NCBI RefSeq assembly: GCF_015229955.1
Contig: NZ_JAAKYZ010000001.1
Span: 62,001-126,000 of the forward strand
Direction: 5' to 3'
Origin: Campylobacter concisus
GTDB taxonomy: Bacteria; Campylobacterota; Campylobacteria; Campylobacterales; Campylobacteraceae
Length of the DNA stretch: 64,000 bases
Shown here: positions 26,583 to 39,331 of the stretch, piece by piece
How the letters are laid out: every line of letters starts with the position of its first letter
Numbering within the stretch: the stretch's first letter is position 1
Translations under genes and position numbers: made by a program
The notes under the pieces: model-generated
Database searches by the model: none
Told to the model about the DNA's origin: nothing
What the model saw: the letters and a program-made list of their open reading frames with translations, nothing else

Positions 26583-27178
26583 TAATATCCATAAATTTTG
26601 GCAAATTTATCTATCTTTGAGCTTTCTTGCCAGTTGTATTCGGTCTCGTTTGCGATATTTTGGGCTAGCTCCTTGCCAAAATGATCACTGATAAATCCAA
26701 GCGCCATATCCATGCCAGCAGCCACGCCTGAAGCTGTATAAAATTTACCTGCCCTCACCCATCTGGCGCGCTCTTGCCACTTTACAGCTTCGCCGCAACT
26801 TTTTACCCACTCAAGCGATCTTTTATTTGAGGTAGCCTTTAGTCCGTCAAGCACTCCTGTGCGAGTGATGAGCGCTGAGCCAGTGCATACACTTAGGCAA
26901 AATTTAGATGCCAAAACGCACTCTTTAAGTCTTGAGATAAACTCACTATCATTTACAAGCGCTCTTGTGCCTTGACCTCCAGGGGGTAGCAAAACGCTCT
27001 CATTTGGCATCTTACTAAGCTTTTTGGTCTTTATAAAAAAGCCTTGTTTGCTTCTTTTCATCCCGCCATCAAACGAAACGTAGCTTATCCTCATTTCAGG
27101 CACCCTTGCTAAAAACTCCACTGGCCCCATAAGATCAAGCGTCTCGTACTCATCAAATATAAGGCAAAGAAGATGCAT
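26582..27178 (-). CDS. DJ-1/PfpI-family protein
   Basis: This 198-residue protein has the DJ-1/PfpI (class I amidotransferase-like) fold: 'LLCLIFDEYETLDLMGPVEF' at the N-terminus, 'LLPPGGQGTRAL' and the nucleophile elbow 'CLSVCTGSALITRTGVLDG' with the active Cys. The closest architecture is the isonitrile-hydratase-like and ThiJ/PfpI groups. Roles range from glyoxalase or deglycase to isonitrile hydratase, so no specific reaction is claimed. It is cytosolic, with an AAGGA site before the ATG. Confidence 0.88.
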   Translation of the reverse strand: MHLLCLIFDEYETLDLMGPVEFLARVPEMRISYVSFDGGMKRSKQGFFIKTKKLSKMPNESVLLPPGGQGTRALVNDSEFISRLKECVLASKFCLSVCTGSALITRTGVLDGLKATSNKRSLEWVKSCGEAVKWQERARWVRAGKFYTASGVAAGMDMALGFISDHFGKELAQNIANETEYNWQESSKIDKFAKIYGY

Positions 27179-27322
27179 AGCGCAGTCCTTTTTAACTAAA
27201 TTTTGGCTTTATTTTAGCTAAATTTTCAGATCAAAAAACTCTAAAAGTTAACAAAGCTTAAATATTTTTTATAAAATTTTTAGTAATCTTTTTTGCTAAG
27301 GTTTGCTTGTGATTAGCTCTGA

Positions 27323-27328
27323 TATAAT
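27323..27328 (+). promoter_or_regulatory. Consensus -10 element of fdhC
   Basis: A perfect TATAAT lies 85 bases upstream of the fdhC ATG in the 234-base gap after the divergent DJ-1 gene, leaving a leader of about 75 bases. Confidence 0.5.
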
Positions 27329-27412
27329 AGCGACCAAAATAGCGTAGCTATGCGATTTAACGTATTTAACCAATACTTAAATCGTTTAAGCTCAAACTCA
27401 TAAAGGACTACA

Positions 27413-28360
27413 ATGACGAGAATTCTTACTCTGCTTTTTACATTATTTGTAACAGCAATGGCAACTCAAGGACCAACTGGCGTCAATCAATATAATAGTG
27501 CCATTTGGGCGGCTGAAAGGATAGAAAATATCAAGCCATACGAACAAGGTTTGGGGCCGATATTTACTTTTATCCAAGGTAATGATTATTTTGCAATAGC
27601 AGCACTTTCTATCATTTTGGCTGTTATTGGAGCATTTGCATTACACTTTTTAATCATCGGACCAAAACATTTTAGCCATGATGGTAAAAAAGTATTTGCC
27701 TTTTCATTGATTATACGTATAGCTCATGGTTTGGCAGCGATCTCATGGATCATTTTAGTACCAACTGGTATCATCATTATGTGGGGCGCAGAGCTTGGCG
27801 GTGGAACATTTGTGCGTTTCTGTAGATACTTGCACGATACAGCAACTGTGATCTTTGCTATTTCTGTGCTTCCTATGTTATTTACCTGGACAAAGAGAAT
27901 GCTTCCGGCAATTTATGATATCAGATGGATGATGATAGTTGGTGGCTATTTATCAAAGAAAAAGAGACCTGTTCCAGCTGGTAAATTTAATGCTGGTCAA
28001 AAAGCATGGTACTGGATCGCTATCCCTGGTGGTATCGTTATGATAATTACTGGCGCGATTATGTATTTTACGGACTTCAAAGAGCCAGCGGTTGCTTCTT
28101 GGTTTGGTCTTACACAAATTGATCTTTTAAGATACAGCGTAATTATCCATAACTGTCTTGGCATTGCATGTGCAGTATTTTTCTTAGTTCATATTTATAT
28201 GGCAGCTATTGCTATTCATGGTGCTATTTGGTCGATGATTACTGGATATAAAGAGGAAGAAGAAGTTTATGTTCTTCATCACTACTGGTATCAAGAGCTC
28301 GTTAGAGAAAATAAAATTCCAGTATCTGATTATGAAAAGTCTTATACAAATTTAAAATAA
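27413..28360 (+). CDS. fdhC: Formate dehydrogenase cytochrome b subunit
   Basis: This 315-residue membrane protein anchors periplasmic formate dehydrogenase and passes electrons through two b haems to menaquinone. After an N-terminal hydrophobic segment it has four main membrane helices with FdnI/FdoI-type features: 'IIRIAHGLAAISWIILVPTG', 'FVRFCRYLHDTATVIFAI', 'YWIAIPGGIVMIITGAIMY' and 'YSVIIHNCLGIACAVFFLVH', carrying the haem-ligand histidines. It is separated from fdhA and fdhB (55-59 kb); in C. jejuni it directly follows fdhB. Here it is followed by the selenium genes yedF and selD. Confidence 0.92.
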   Translation: MTRILTLLFTLFVTAMATQGPTGVNQYNSAIWAAERIENIKPYEQGLGPIFTFIQGNDYFAIAALSIILAVIGAFALHFLIIGPKHFSHDGKKVFAFSLIIRIAHGLAAISWIILVPTGIIIMWGAELGGGTFVRFCRYLHDTATVIFAISVLPMLFTWTKRMLPAIYDIRWMMIVGGYLSKKKRPVPAGKFNAGQKAWYWIAIPGGIVMIITGAIMYFTDFKEPAVASWFGLTQIDLLRYSVIIHNCLGIACAVFFLVHIYMAAIAIHGAIWSMITGYKEEEEVYVLHHYWYQELVRENKIPVSDYEKSYTNLK

Positions 28361-28370
28361 TTAACTTTAT

Positions 28371-28398
28371 TTTGACCTTGCTAGTAAGCGAGGTCAAA
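28371..28398 (+). terminator. Hairpin after fdhC
   Basis: An 11-bp stem (TTTGACCTTGC / GCGAGGTCAAA, one G-T pair) with a six-base loop lies 10 bases after the stop. It lacks a clean T-run, so termination may be partial. Confidence 0.6.
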
Positions 28399-28458
28399 GC
28401 TCTCTTTTATCTCAAATTTATACATTAAAATTTTTAAAATAATTAATATTTTTTTGGC

Positions 28459-28464
28459 TATAAT
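28459..28464 (+). promoter_or_regulatory. Consensus -10 element of yedF-selD
   Basis: TATAAT follows an ATTTTTTTGGC stretch and lies 48 bases before the yedF ATG, giving the yedF-selD pair a separate promoter from fdhC. Confidence 0.5.
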
Positions 28465-28511
28465 CCAAACTAGTTTCAAGGTTTGAAATACTAATTGCAA
28501 AAGGAAAAATC

Positions 28512-29111
28512 ATGACAACAATTGATTGTAGAAATTTAGAGTGTCCAAAACCAGTCATAATGACAAAAAATGCACTTGATGGCTTAAGTGAAGGTGAAAG
28601 CTTAGAAATTTTGGTAAATGCACTAGCCCCAAAAGAAAATATTTCAAGATTTTTAAAAAATCAAAATATAGAATTTAGCCTAGAAAGCAATGGCAACGAG
28701 ACTAAAATTTTAGCTACAAAAGGTAAAAATGCGCTTGAGCTTACAAATTTTGATGAGTTTGTCTGCGACATAACACCAAAAAATAATAAAGTACTCTATC
28801 TAAATGAAGAGCGCGCGGGAAGTGGCGAAGTAGGAATAAATTTACTATCAAAATTCCTGGGAGCTTTTCTTCAAGTTGAGAAAAAACCAAAGATAATAAT
28901 CTGCGTAAATAACGCTGTAAAGATGACTACAAACCGCTCACATCCAAGCTTTAAGCCGCTTAAAGATCTTGAAGCTGCTGGTGTTAAAATTTTAAGCTGC
29001 GGAAGCTGCTTGGAGGCTTATAAGCTAGTAAGTGATCTTGCAATTGGCGAAATTTCAAATGCTTATGAGATCATCGATATACTCTCAACTCACGAGCAAA
29101 TCAAATTATGA
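28512..29111 (+). CDS. yedF: Selenium metabolism protein YedF (TusA-DsrE fusion)
   Basis: This 199-residue protein has an N-terminal TusA domain ('IDCRNLECPKPVIMTKNAL', with the active CPxP cysteine) and a C-terminal DsrE-like domain with 'IIICVNNAVKMTT' and 'VKILSCGSCLEAYKL'. This two-domain form is the selenium-metabolism YedF family, which co-occurs with selD. The precise reaction is unproven; sulfur- or selenium-relay is likely from the TusA half. The selD start overlaps its stop by four bases (ATGA). Orthologues sit next to selD in C. jejuni. Confidence 0.92.
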   Translation: MTTIDCRNLECPKPVIMTKNALDGLSEGESLEILVNALAPKENISRFLKNQNIEFSLESNGNETKILATKGKNALELTNFDEFVCDITPKNNKVLYLNEERAGSGEVGINLLSKFLGAFLQVEKKPKIIICVNNAVKMTTNRSHPSFKPLKDLEAAGVKILSCGSCLEAYKLVSDLAIGEISNAYEIIDILSTHEQIKL

Positions 29112-30130
29112 TCTACTACGACAAAAAGCTTACGCAGTTCGTTAGAGCCGCTGGTTGAGCTGCTAAGCTTGACCCGTCGGGTCTAAACAAAACGATTAGT
29201 AGCTTAAATTTATCTCATCCAAATCTGCTCTCAAGCACCAATTCTAACGAGGATGCGAGTGTTTTTAAAATTTCAAGTGATCTTGCACTTGTTCAAACGC
29301 TTGATTTTATAACGCCTGTGGTAAATGATCCATTTATTTACGGTCAAATCGCTGCTGCAAATAGCCTAAGCGACGTCTTTGCAATGGGTGGTGAGGTGAT
29401 AAATGCTCTAAATATCGTAGGCTTTGATAGTTGTAACTTGGCGCCTGAAATTTTAGGAGAAATTTTGCAAGGCGGAGCCGATAAAGTAAAAGAGTGCGGC
29501 GGTATAATCGTTGGCGGGCATACGATTGAGACACAGCAGATGTATTATGGGCTTAGCGTCACTGGAAGGGTGCATCCTGATAAATTTTGGGCAAATAATA
29601 CAGCCATAAATGGCAATGTTTTGATACTTACAAAGCCCCTTGGAAGCGGCATTTTAAGTACAGCAATAAAGGCTGATTTATTAAGCATCGAGCAAATAAA
29701 AGAGGCTGCAACTATTATGGCACAGCTAAATTTTTATGCATTAAAAGCACTTGATGGCATCAAAGTCTACGGCGCTACTGATGTGACTGGATTTGGCTTT
29801 TTGGGGCATTTAAGCGAAATGCTAAATGAAAAGATCAGTTTTGAAATTTATGAAAAAAACGTGCCAATCATTGCAAGCGCAAAGGAATTTTCAGATATGG
29901 GCATTATTCCAGAAGGAAGCTATAAAAACCGCGAATTTGCAAAACATTTTATAGACAAAGAAGCTGACATTTTGCTATTTGATGCACAAACTTCAGGCGG
30001 ACTTTTGCTCGCAGTTGGCGAAAAGGACGCGATGCTTGCAGTAAAACGCTTAAAAGAAGTAGGTTATGAGCACTCAGCTATCGTTGGCTCTGCGGTGTCA
30101 AAGAGCGAGTTTGGTATATTTTTAAGATAA
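29108..30130 (+). CDS. selD: Selenide, water dikinase (selenophosphate synthetase) with internal UGA-Sec
   Basis: This 340-residue protein makes monoselenophosphate from selenide and ATP, the selenium donor for SelA. The ATG at 29108 overlaps the yedF stop. Codon 17 is TGA (29156-29158) inside 'VRAAG-U-AAKLDPSGLNKT', exactly where SelD enzymes carry the active Cys or Sec, with the catalytic Lys three residues later. The frame then runs open to 30130, including 'LDFITPVVNDPFIYGQIAAA', 'GGIIVGGHTIE' and 'YGATDVTGFGFLGHL'. A hairpin suitable as a bacterial SECIS lies 12 bases after the TGA. A conventional gene finder would call only the part from 29318 onward. Confidence 0.95.
29171..29183 (+). 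promoter_or_regulatory. SECIS-like hairpin in selD
   Basis: Five-base arms GACCC and GGGTC around a GTC loop begin 12 bases after the in-frame TGA, within the spacing SelB requires in bacteria. The loop is shorter than usual; the call rests mainly on position. Confidence 0.65.
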
Positions 30131-30220
30131 ATTTTTTAAAAATAGCATGCTATCCATTGCGTTAGCGAAATCTTTTAATTTACTTAACCATTCTATAATT
30201 TCAAAAACTACAAAGGAGAG

Positions 30221-30853
30221 ATGATGAACTATCTTGAAATTTTAAAATTTCGTCATGCTTGCAAGGTTTTTGACGAAAGCAAAAAAATCGGTGCTGGAGA
30301 GTTTGATTTTATACTAGAAGCTGGTAGGTTAAGCCCTAGCTCAACTGGCCTTGAGCAGTGGGATATCTTAGTTGTTCAAAATAAAGAGCTTAGGGAAAAA
30401 ATAAAAGCTCTTTCATGGAATCAAGCGCAAATCACATCTTGCTCGCATTTAGTTGTCGTTTTAGCTAAGATCAAAGAGGTAAAATTTGGAAGCACCTACG
30501 TTAATAAAATAATCGCTAGAAATACCAACAAAGATCCTGAAGCCATTGCTGCAAGGCAAAAATTTTATCATGACTTTTTGCTAGCAAATTTTAAAAATGA
30601 TGATGAGCTAACATTTCAGTGGTCACATGAACAATGCATGATAATCGCCACAAATATGATGAATGCAGCTGCAAGTTTGGGCATTGATAGTTGCCCGATA
30701 GAAGGCTTTGACAGACACGCTTTAAATGAACTTTTGGGGCTTGATGAGAGCTTTCAAAGAGTGGCTATCATGGTGCCATTTGGCTACCGCCTAAATCCAC
30801 AGCCAAAAAAACTTCGCAGAGAAATTTCTGATATCGTTACTTGGATCTATTAA
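30221..30853 (+). CDS. NAD(P)H-dependent nitroreductase (RdxA/NfsB type)
   Basis: This 210-residue FMN oxidoreductase has the nitroreductase signature: an Arg-His start 'LKFRHACKVFD', 'ILEAGRLSPSSTGLEQWDIL' and the late 'AAASLGIDSCPIEGFD' with 'LGLDESFQRVAIMVPFGYR'. Such enzymes reduce nitro compounds and some quinones, and in Helicobacter the RdxA relative activates metronidazole. Two ATGs are adjacent (30221 and 30224), both after AAAGGAG. It follows selD by 90 bases and may be independently transcribed. A terminator follows. Confidence 0.9.
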   Translation: MMNYLEILKFRHACKVFDESKKIGAGEFDFILEAGRLSPSSTGLEQWDILVVQNKELREKIKALSWNQAQITSCSHLVVVLAKIKEVKFGSTYVNKIIARNTNKDPEAIAARQKFYHDFLLANFKNDDELTFQWSHEQCMIIATNMMNAAASLGIDSCPIEGFDRHALNELLGLDESFQRVAIMVPFGYRLNPQPKKLRREISDIVTWIY

Positions 30854-30858
30854 GATAT

Positions 30859-30895
30859 TTGAGCCAAATTTTAAATAAATTTTTGGCTCAATTTT
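30859..30895 (+). terminator. Terminator of the nitroreductase gene
   Basis: Ten-base arms TTGAGCCAAA and TTTGGCTCAA enclose a 13-base AT loop and are followed by TTTT. Confidence 0.75.
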
Positions 30896-30999
30896 AAATA
30901 AATCAATAAATTCTAAATAAATACTTACCTTTATAAACCCAAATCAAGTAAAAATGGGATAAAATCAGAGCCAAAACCTAAACTAACGAGGTGTCTATC

Positions 31000-33900
31000 G
31001 TGCTTGAGAAACAAAAAACCAGCCTTCAAATAGTAAAAATGTTTTATACAAAGGCTATTTTACTTTTACTCTCATTTATATTTTTAGCATTATTTGTAGT
31101 TTGTGCTGGTACGAACGATATAAAGTATGATCTTAGCTCAACTAATTCAAATATAAAATCATCAATCTCAAATAGCTTTTTTATAATAAAAAACGATCTA
31201 TTTTTAAAATCAAAAATGGTTGAAGCAGGTCTTAGCGATATGCTATTTGATAAAAATTCAACAAAAAACGATCTTTATATAGCTTTTTATGTTTTTGATA
31301 AAAATAGAAATTTACTCTATTCAAAGAGATTTTTAGGTGCTGATAACATAGCCGAAAAGGATCTATCTCGGCTTAGGTTAAACGAGACAGATGCTGGAAA
31401 ATTTACAGTATCAGATCGAGTTTATAAAAACAGTCGTTTTAGAGACATTTATGCATCTTATGGACTAAAAAATGGAGGCAGCATTTTAGTTCAAATTGAT
31501 ATAAAATTTTTGCAAAACTACACTAATGTAGGTTACGATGATAAAAGCAAAACTTATGCTTATCTGGTAGATAAATATGGAAATTTATCAAGAGATGAGT
31601 TTTATAAAAAATTTGATGAATCGATGTTTTTGCCTTATGTGAGTCTTGGCGACGAGTTTAAAGAGGATAAAATAATATTTTCTTTAAGCCATATGGGCTT
31701 TTATCTCATAAGCTATATGCCAGAGTATAAAATTTTTGTTATTACCGCTTCAACGAAACATTTTCATATCTTTATGCAGTTTGTGTTATTTTGGCTATCG
31801 ATCTTTTGTTTTATATCTTCTTTAATTTTGTGGGTTAGAGATGTGAAATTTATAAAAAATAGAATAATGCCAGCTTTAAAAGAGGTAAGAGATACTTTAG
31901 ATGGCGATGAATACGAGATAAGACGAAGTTTAAATGTAACAGAATTTGAAGATATAAAAAATGGAATAAACAAGCTAAAGATAGAAACCAAAAAAGCAAC
32001 TGATGGGCTAGAAGAATACAAAAGTAGATTTGGCTATATTTTTGAGCAAAGCTTTTTGAAAATAGTAGTTTATGATGCTTATAGCGGCGATATTATTGAT
32101 GCTAGTAATGCATTTTTATCTTCTGTTGGCTACACAAAAGATGAGATTATAGAGCTAAATTTAAATGATTTAATAGATGACGATTTTGCATTGTTTATGC
32201 AAATGAAACAAGACGCTCAAAATAGCGATATGAGTTTTAAAATCAAGCTAAAAACAAAAGATGGCGGCACTAAAGAGGGATTTTTACAAGAGTCGCAGAT
32301 TGAACTAAGGGATTCTAGGCTAAATTTTATGCTTATACATGAGCTTGACGATGGAAAATTTACGAAAAAGGATAACGAAGCAATAAATGATTATTCGTTT
32401 TTATCGCCAAATGTAATAGCAGAAGCTTTAAGCAGCGATCCATTTTCTATCGTAAGAAGTACGCAAAATATCGATAGTGTCTTTAAAGTCGCACAAGATA
32501 AGAAGCTTATAAATTTAAAAGATCTAATAAGCCCTGAAAGTTTAGATGAGTTTGCTGTAAATATTTCTAATGAATCTAAAAAATTCTTTGAAAAAGGTAG
32601 CAAAAATAGCGAGATAAATCTCGTAGCCAATATGCAAACAAATGAAAACAACAAAACGCCATTTAAAATAAAAGTAAAATTTATTGATAATGGTGCTGAT
32701 AAAGAGCAAAAGATCATCTACTTTTTTAATGACTTAAGTGATATAGCAAAGTTGCAAGAAAAATATGATGCTGAATTAAAATATTTTCAAAGCATACTTT
32801 GGGCAAGCCAAGCGCTTGTCTTTTCATGGGATAAAAAAAGCGACACCCTTTATATCCCAAATGCTATCGCCAAGTCGCTCGGATATGCATTAAATGGAGA
32901 TATGAGTATAAATTTTGAACGTGCAAAAACTATATTTGTAGATGAATTTGTAAGCTTTAAAGACTTTTTTGACCTTATAAAAAAAGGTGAAGTATATGAT
33001 GGAGAAGTGCGTTTTTATAGGGCTGATAAAGAGATTATTTATGTAAGGATTAGAGCAAAAGCAATAGCTTTTTATGATGGTGAAGCAAGCATCATAAAAG
33101 GCACAATGCAAGATCTTAGTGTGCAAAATAGCTTTTTTTCTTATCAAGACCTTTTAGCAAAAATTTTCTCATACGCAAAAGAGCAAATTATTATGCTTGA
33201 TGATGAGTTTAGGATCATAGATGCTAATGACGCTTTTTTCGATACGCTTGACATTTCTGGAGATAAAAATTTTATAGAGAAAATTTACTCAAAAGATATA
33301 ATAAATTTTAAAAACGGACTAAAAGATATTAAAGATGAAATTTTAAATTCACTTCAAATAACTGGCTTTTGGCAAGGTCTTATTCATGATGTTCGAAGCA
33401 AAAATAGACTCGAAGTTATAAGCATAAGTAAGCTTTTAAACGCGTTTGGCGATCAAGAGGGATATATATTACTAGCTTCAAGCGCAAATGATGATTGCTA
33501 CAATAAAGAGTATCTCGAATTTATCGCGTATCACGATACGCTGACTGGACTACCAAATAGATTTTTACTTTTTAATAAGCTAGAAAATCTGCTAAAACAA
33601 GCGAAAAAAAGCTTAAAAGTAGCAGCCTTTTATGTCGATTTTGATAACTTTAAATCGATAAATGACGGATACGGACATCAAGTAGGCGATAAAATCCTAA
33701 TAGAAATTTCAAAAAAAATAGATGAAATTTTTCCAAAACAAGGAATATTTGCAAGAATAGGCGGGGACGAGTTTATAGGTGCTATGCCTTATGAAAATTT
33801 GGGAGAAATTTACGAGACTGCTGAGAACATCTTAAGAGTGGGCCAGAGTAAAATTTCTATTGATGATGAAAAAAAACTTAGCGTAAGTATTGGTATTAGC

Positions 33901-35090
33901 TTAAGTGGCGATGCACTTAGCGTTGATGATCTAATTGAAAGAGCCGATTGGGCTATGTATCAAGCAAAGCTTAATGGAAAAAATAAATATTATGTATTTA
34001 ATTCGAAAAAAGATACGTATTTTAAAAATGAATATAGAGATGACTCAAAGATCATTGAAGCTATCGATGCTGGCGAGATGTTCTTGCTTTATCAGCCTGA
34101 GATTGATATAAAAAGTGGGGAAGTTAGTAGCTTTGAGGCATTTATTAGATGGAAAAATGGCGATAAGATATTAAGACCATCAGACTTCTTACCGCTTGCA
34201 AAAGGCTCAAAAGCAGTCGTTGCTATCGCATTATTTACGCTAAAAGATGCTTTAAAAGCTAGGGCTGTATGGCTAAAAGAGGGAATAAATGCAAAAGTTA
34301 GAGTAAATTTATGCATTAAAAAGCTAATGACTTCTGAGTTTTTTGAGAAATTTAAAAAGCTTTTAAAAGATGAGCAGCTAGACGCTAATGGGTTAATCAT
34401 AGATATCGTTGACTCTGCAAGTGGTGTAAATTTAGATGATGTTGTTAGATATATCGATGCTTATAAGGAGCTAGGCGTTAGCTTTTCGCTTGATGATTTT
34501 GCGTCTTATTCTGGCTCGGTAGAAGCTTTAGGTATGTTAAAAACAAATAGATTTAATATAGATAAAAGATTTTGCAAACAAATTTTTGATTCAGTAGAAG
34601 CACTAAAGACCATACGCATGATAAAGTATGTATCAGATACATTTAATTTTGATGTCATGATAAAAAATTTAGAAGATAAAAGCATGCTTGAAATTTTTGT
34701 TGGATTTGGCTTTAGTAGATTTCAGGGACGGCTCTTTGCGCCAGAGCTTAGCCTGGATGATGTGCTCAAATTTAAATTCACTCTATCATCTCCGCTAAAT
34801 GTAAGAAATTTTCAAGATGATGAGAATTACAATATGCTTTGCAAAATAGTAGGCGTAAAAGAGCTTATGACTCGTTTGATAAATTTACTTAAATGCGATG
34901 AAAAAATAAGTGAAAAATTAAAAAGCGAAATAGCAAATCAAGTAGATGATATCAGAACAATAAATGAAAAATTAGCTGAAATTTTAGATACGATCCTTGT
35001 AAAAATAGATAAAGAGAACGTAATAAATTTAGCTAATGAGGCAATTTTGTTATGCGATAATGATCTAAATTTGAGTGGAGCGAATAAATA

Positions 35091-35091
<1 letters not shown>
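31000..35091 (+). CDS. Large membrane sensor with PAS, GGDEF and degenerate EAL domains
   Basis: This 1,364-residue protein has an N-terminal membrane helix, a periplasmic sensor region (about 40-245), a second helix (about 255-280), and PAS-like domains including one near 'VVYDAYSGDIIDASNAFL'. A GGDEF domain follows, with the active signature near residue 919 ('ARIGGDEFIGAM') and 'DFDNFKSINDGYGHQVGDKIL' before it, so it looks catalytically able to make c-di-GMP. The EAL domain (from about 1020) reads EAF at the signature, has 'IDIVDSASG' for the usual ELTE, 'LDDFASYSG' for DDFG and 'QGRLFAPEL' for QGY, so phosphodiesterase activity is doubtful. A GTG at 31000 after ACGAGG is favoured over the GTG at 30991. 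It overlaps the next gene by one base. Confidence 0.88.
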
Positions 35092-37625
<2,534 letters not shown>

Positions 37626-37629
<4 letters not shown>

Positions 37630-38192
37630 TGAGAGCGGTTTTATTATTCTTTATTATTTTAAATTTTGCATTTTGTTTTGAAGTGCCAGTTGATTGTACG
37701 CAAATTTTTGAAGCTAGAAAAGAAGAAATTTCAAAGGAACTTGAGATCATAGATGAACAGCGCCAAGCTTTAGAGGTATTTCGCGCAAGCTCGGCAGCAG
37801 CCTATGAAGAAAATAATAAAAAGCTTGCCAAAAAAGAAGCTGATCTAAATGCGACAATGAAAGTGATCGAGCAAAAACGCAAAGAGATCGATGAAGTGGT
37901 CGCCAAAAATGAGAAAATTTTAAAAGAACTTCGCACAATGACTAGTGATAAAGTCAATGAGTCGTATTCTAAGATGAAAGATGGCGCGGCGGCTGAGGTG
38001 CTCTCTAAAATGCCTAGATCAAATGCGGCTACCATACTTTATGCTCTTGATGCCAAAAAGATATCAACTATAATGGCAAAAATGGATCCAAAAGTAGCAT
38101 CCGAGATCACCACTTTACTTCAAAAAGGGCCACCATTTGCTGATGAGAAAGGCGATATGCCAACCCCAGCCGGTAGCATAAATATACAGTAA
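37626..38192 (+). CDS. MotE/MgtE-N-like exported coiled-coil protein
   Basis: This 188-residue protein has a signal peptide (MRAVLLFFIILNFAFC), a long coiled coil (about 30-105) and a C-terminal MgtE-N/FliG-like domain with 'LSKMPRSNAATILYALDAKK' and 'AKMDPKVASEITTLLQKGP'. This is the architecture of MotE, a flagellar motor chaperone for MotC-type plug proteins. The C. jejuni homologue, also two genes after purA, is a glycosylated periplasmic protein affecting host-cell invasion. A flagellar role is inferred from architecture and context. Confidence 0.8.
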
Positions 38193-38311
38193 TAAATTTT
38201 TGCACAAGCAAGCAAAATTTTAAAGAATTTAGACACCAAACATAAAGCTCTATGCTTATAAATTCTTAATTTTAAGCTTGCCTAACTTTAGCTTGTATAC
38301 TTTTGTGGTAG

Positions 38312-39313
38312 CTATTTTTTAATCAAGCTTGCTAAGACCCCAACTCCAAGAATGGCTAGAATGATAAAAAGGCTAATTTGTGCAGAAATTTCAAAACCGA
38401 TATGAAAGATATGAGCAGTCGCATTTACAGCTAGCTTTGCTGCGATAAAAAATAAAAGCACGATCACAGAAATTTCTAGATATTTTAAAAAATTTTTGAG
38501 TGCTTCAAGTACAAAATAAAGCGTTCTTAGCCCAAGTATCGCAAATATCATTGCTGAATAAACAATCACAGGATCTTTGCTCACAGCAATGACGGCTGGA
38601 ACGCTATCAAAAGCAAATATCACATCGCTTAGCTCAATCACGCAAAGGCACAAGAATAACGGTGTTGCTATCCAAGTGGCTTTTAGTCTTAAAATTTGAT
38701 CGTTAAGAGTAGTTTTTTGACTATCTGAAATTTGTTTAGAAATTTCGCTAAATTTAACAAAAAAACTATGTCCGAAAAGCTGCGGTAAAACTGGGAAGAA
38801 GCGATAAACTGCCCTATAGGCTATATGGTTTGAATAATCTTTTATATCCTCATCACACTTATCTTTTTTTATCATCATTACAGCACTATATGCGACTATT
38901 GCTGCAAATATTAGCTCCATCCAAGGCGAGATGGCAAAAAGCATCGTACCTACGGCTACAAAGATGAGTCTAAATACCATAGCTCCTATAACGCCAAAAT
39001 AAAGCACTCTGTGGCGATAAATTTCAGGTATATTAAACCATGAAAAAATCGCCATCATCACAAAAAGATTATCTACCGAGAGCGACTTTTCTAGCGCATA
39101 TCCTGCAAAATAAAGGCTTGCTATTTCGCTGCCTCGCTCAAAATATAAATATATACCAAAAAGTACCGAAACTCCTATCCAAAAGATAGACCAAATGCCA
39201 GCTTGTTTTAGTGAAATTTTCTCATCATGTTTATGAGCAAAAAGATCTATTCCAAAGGCAAGTGATGCCATTATAAGAAAAACTATAATTGTTTGAATTT
39301 CTGACGTGTTCAA
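38312..39313 (-). CDS. TerC/Alx-family membrane protein
   Basis: This 333-residue protein has about nine membrane helices and the TerC features 'GYALEKSLSVDNLFVMMAIF' and 'LCVIELSDVIFAFDSVPAVI', with conserved acidic residues inside helices, as in Alx and TerC. Members are linked to Mn2+ export or to metal loading of exported proteins. It is 18 bases after moeA in the same direction, so the two may be co-transcribed. The substrate is inferred from family only. Confidence 0.9.
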   Translation of the reverse strand: MNTSEIQTIIVFLIMASLAFGIDLFAHKHDEKISLKQAGIWSIFWIGVSVLFGIYLYFERGSEIASLYFAGYALEKSLSVDNLFVMMAIFSWFNIPEIYRHRVLYFGVIGAMVFRLIFVAVGTMLFAISPWMELIFAAIVAYSAVMMIKKDKCDEDIKDYSNHIAYRAVYRFFPVLPQLFGHSFFVKFSEISKQISDSQKTTLNDQILRLKATWIATPLFLCLCVIELSDVIFAFDSVPAVIAVSKDPVIVYSAMIFAILGLRTLYFVLEALKNFLKYLEISVIVLLFFIAAKLAVNATAHIFHIGFEISAQISLFIILAILGVGVLASLIKK

Positions 39314-39331
39314 CTTTTATCCTTAAAATTT

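Noticed and set aside
29318-30130. selD starting at 29318
   Set aside because: The conserved N-terminal part, with the catalytic Sec and Lys, lies upstream in the same frame across the UGA.
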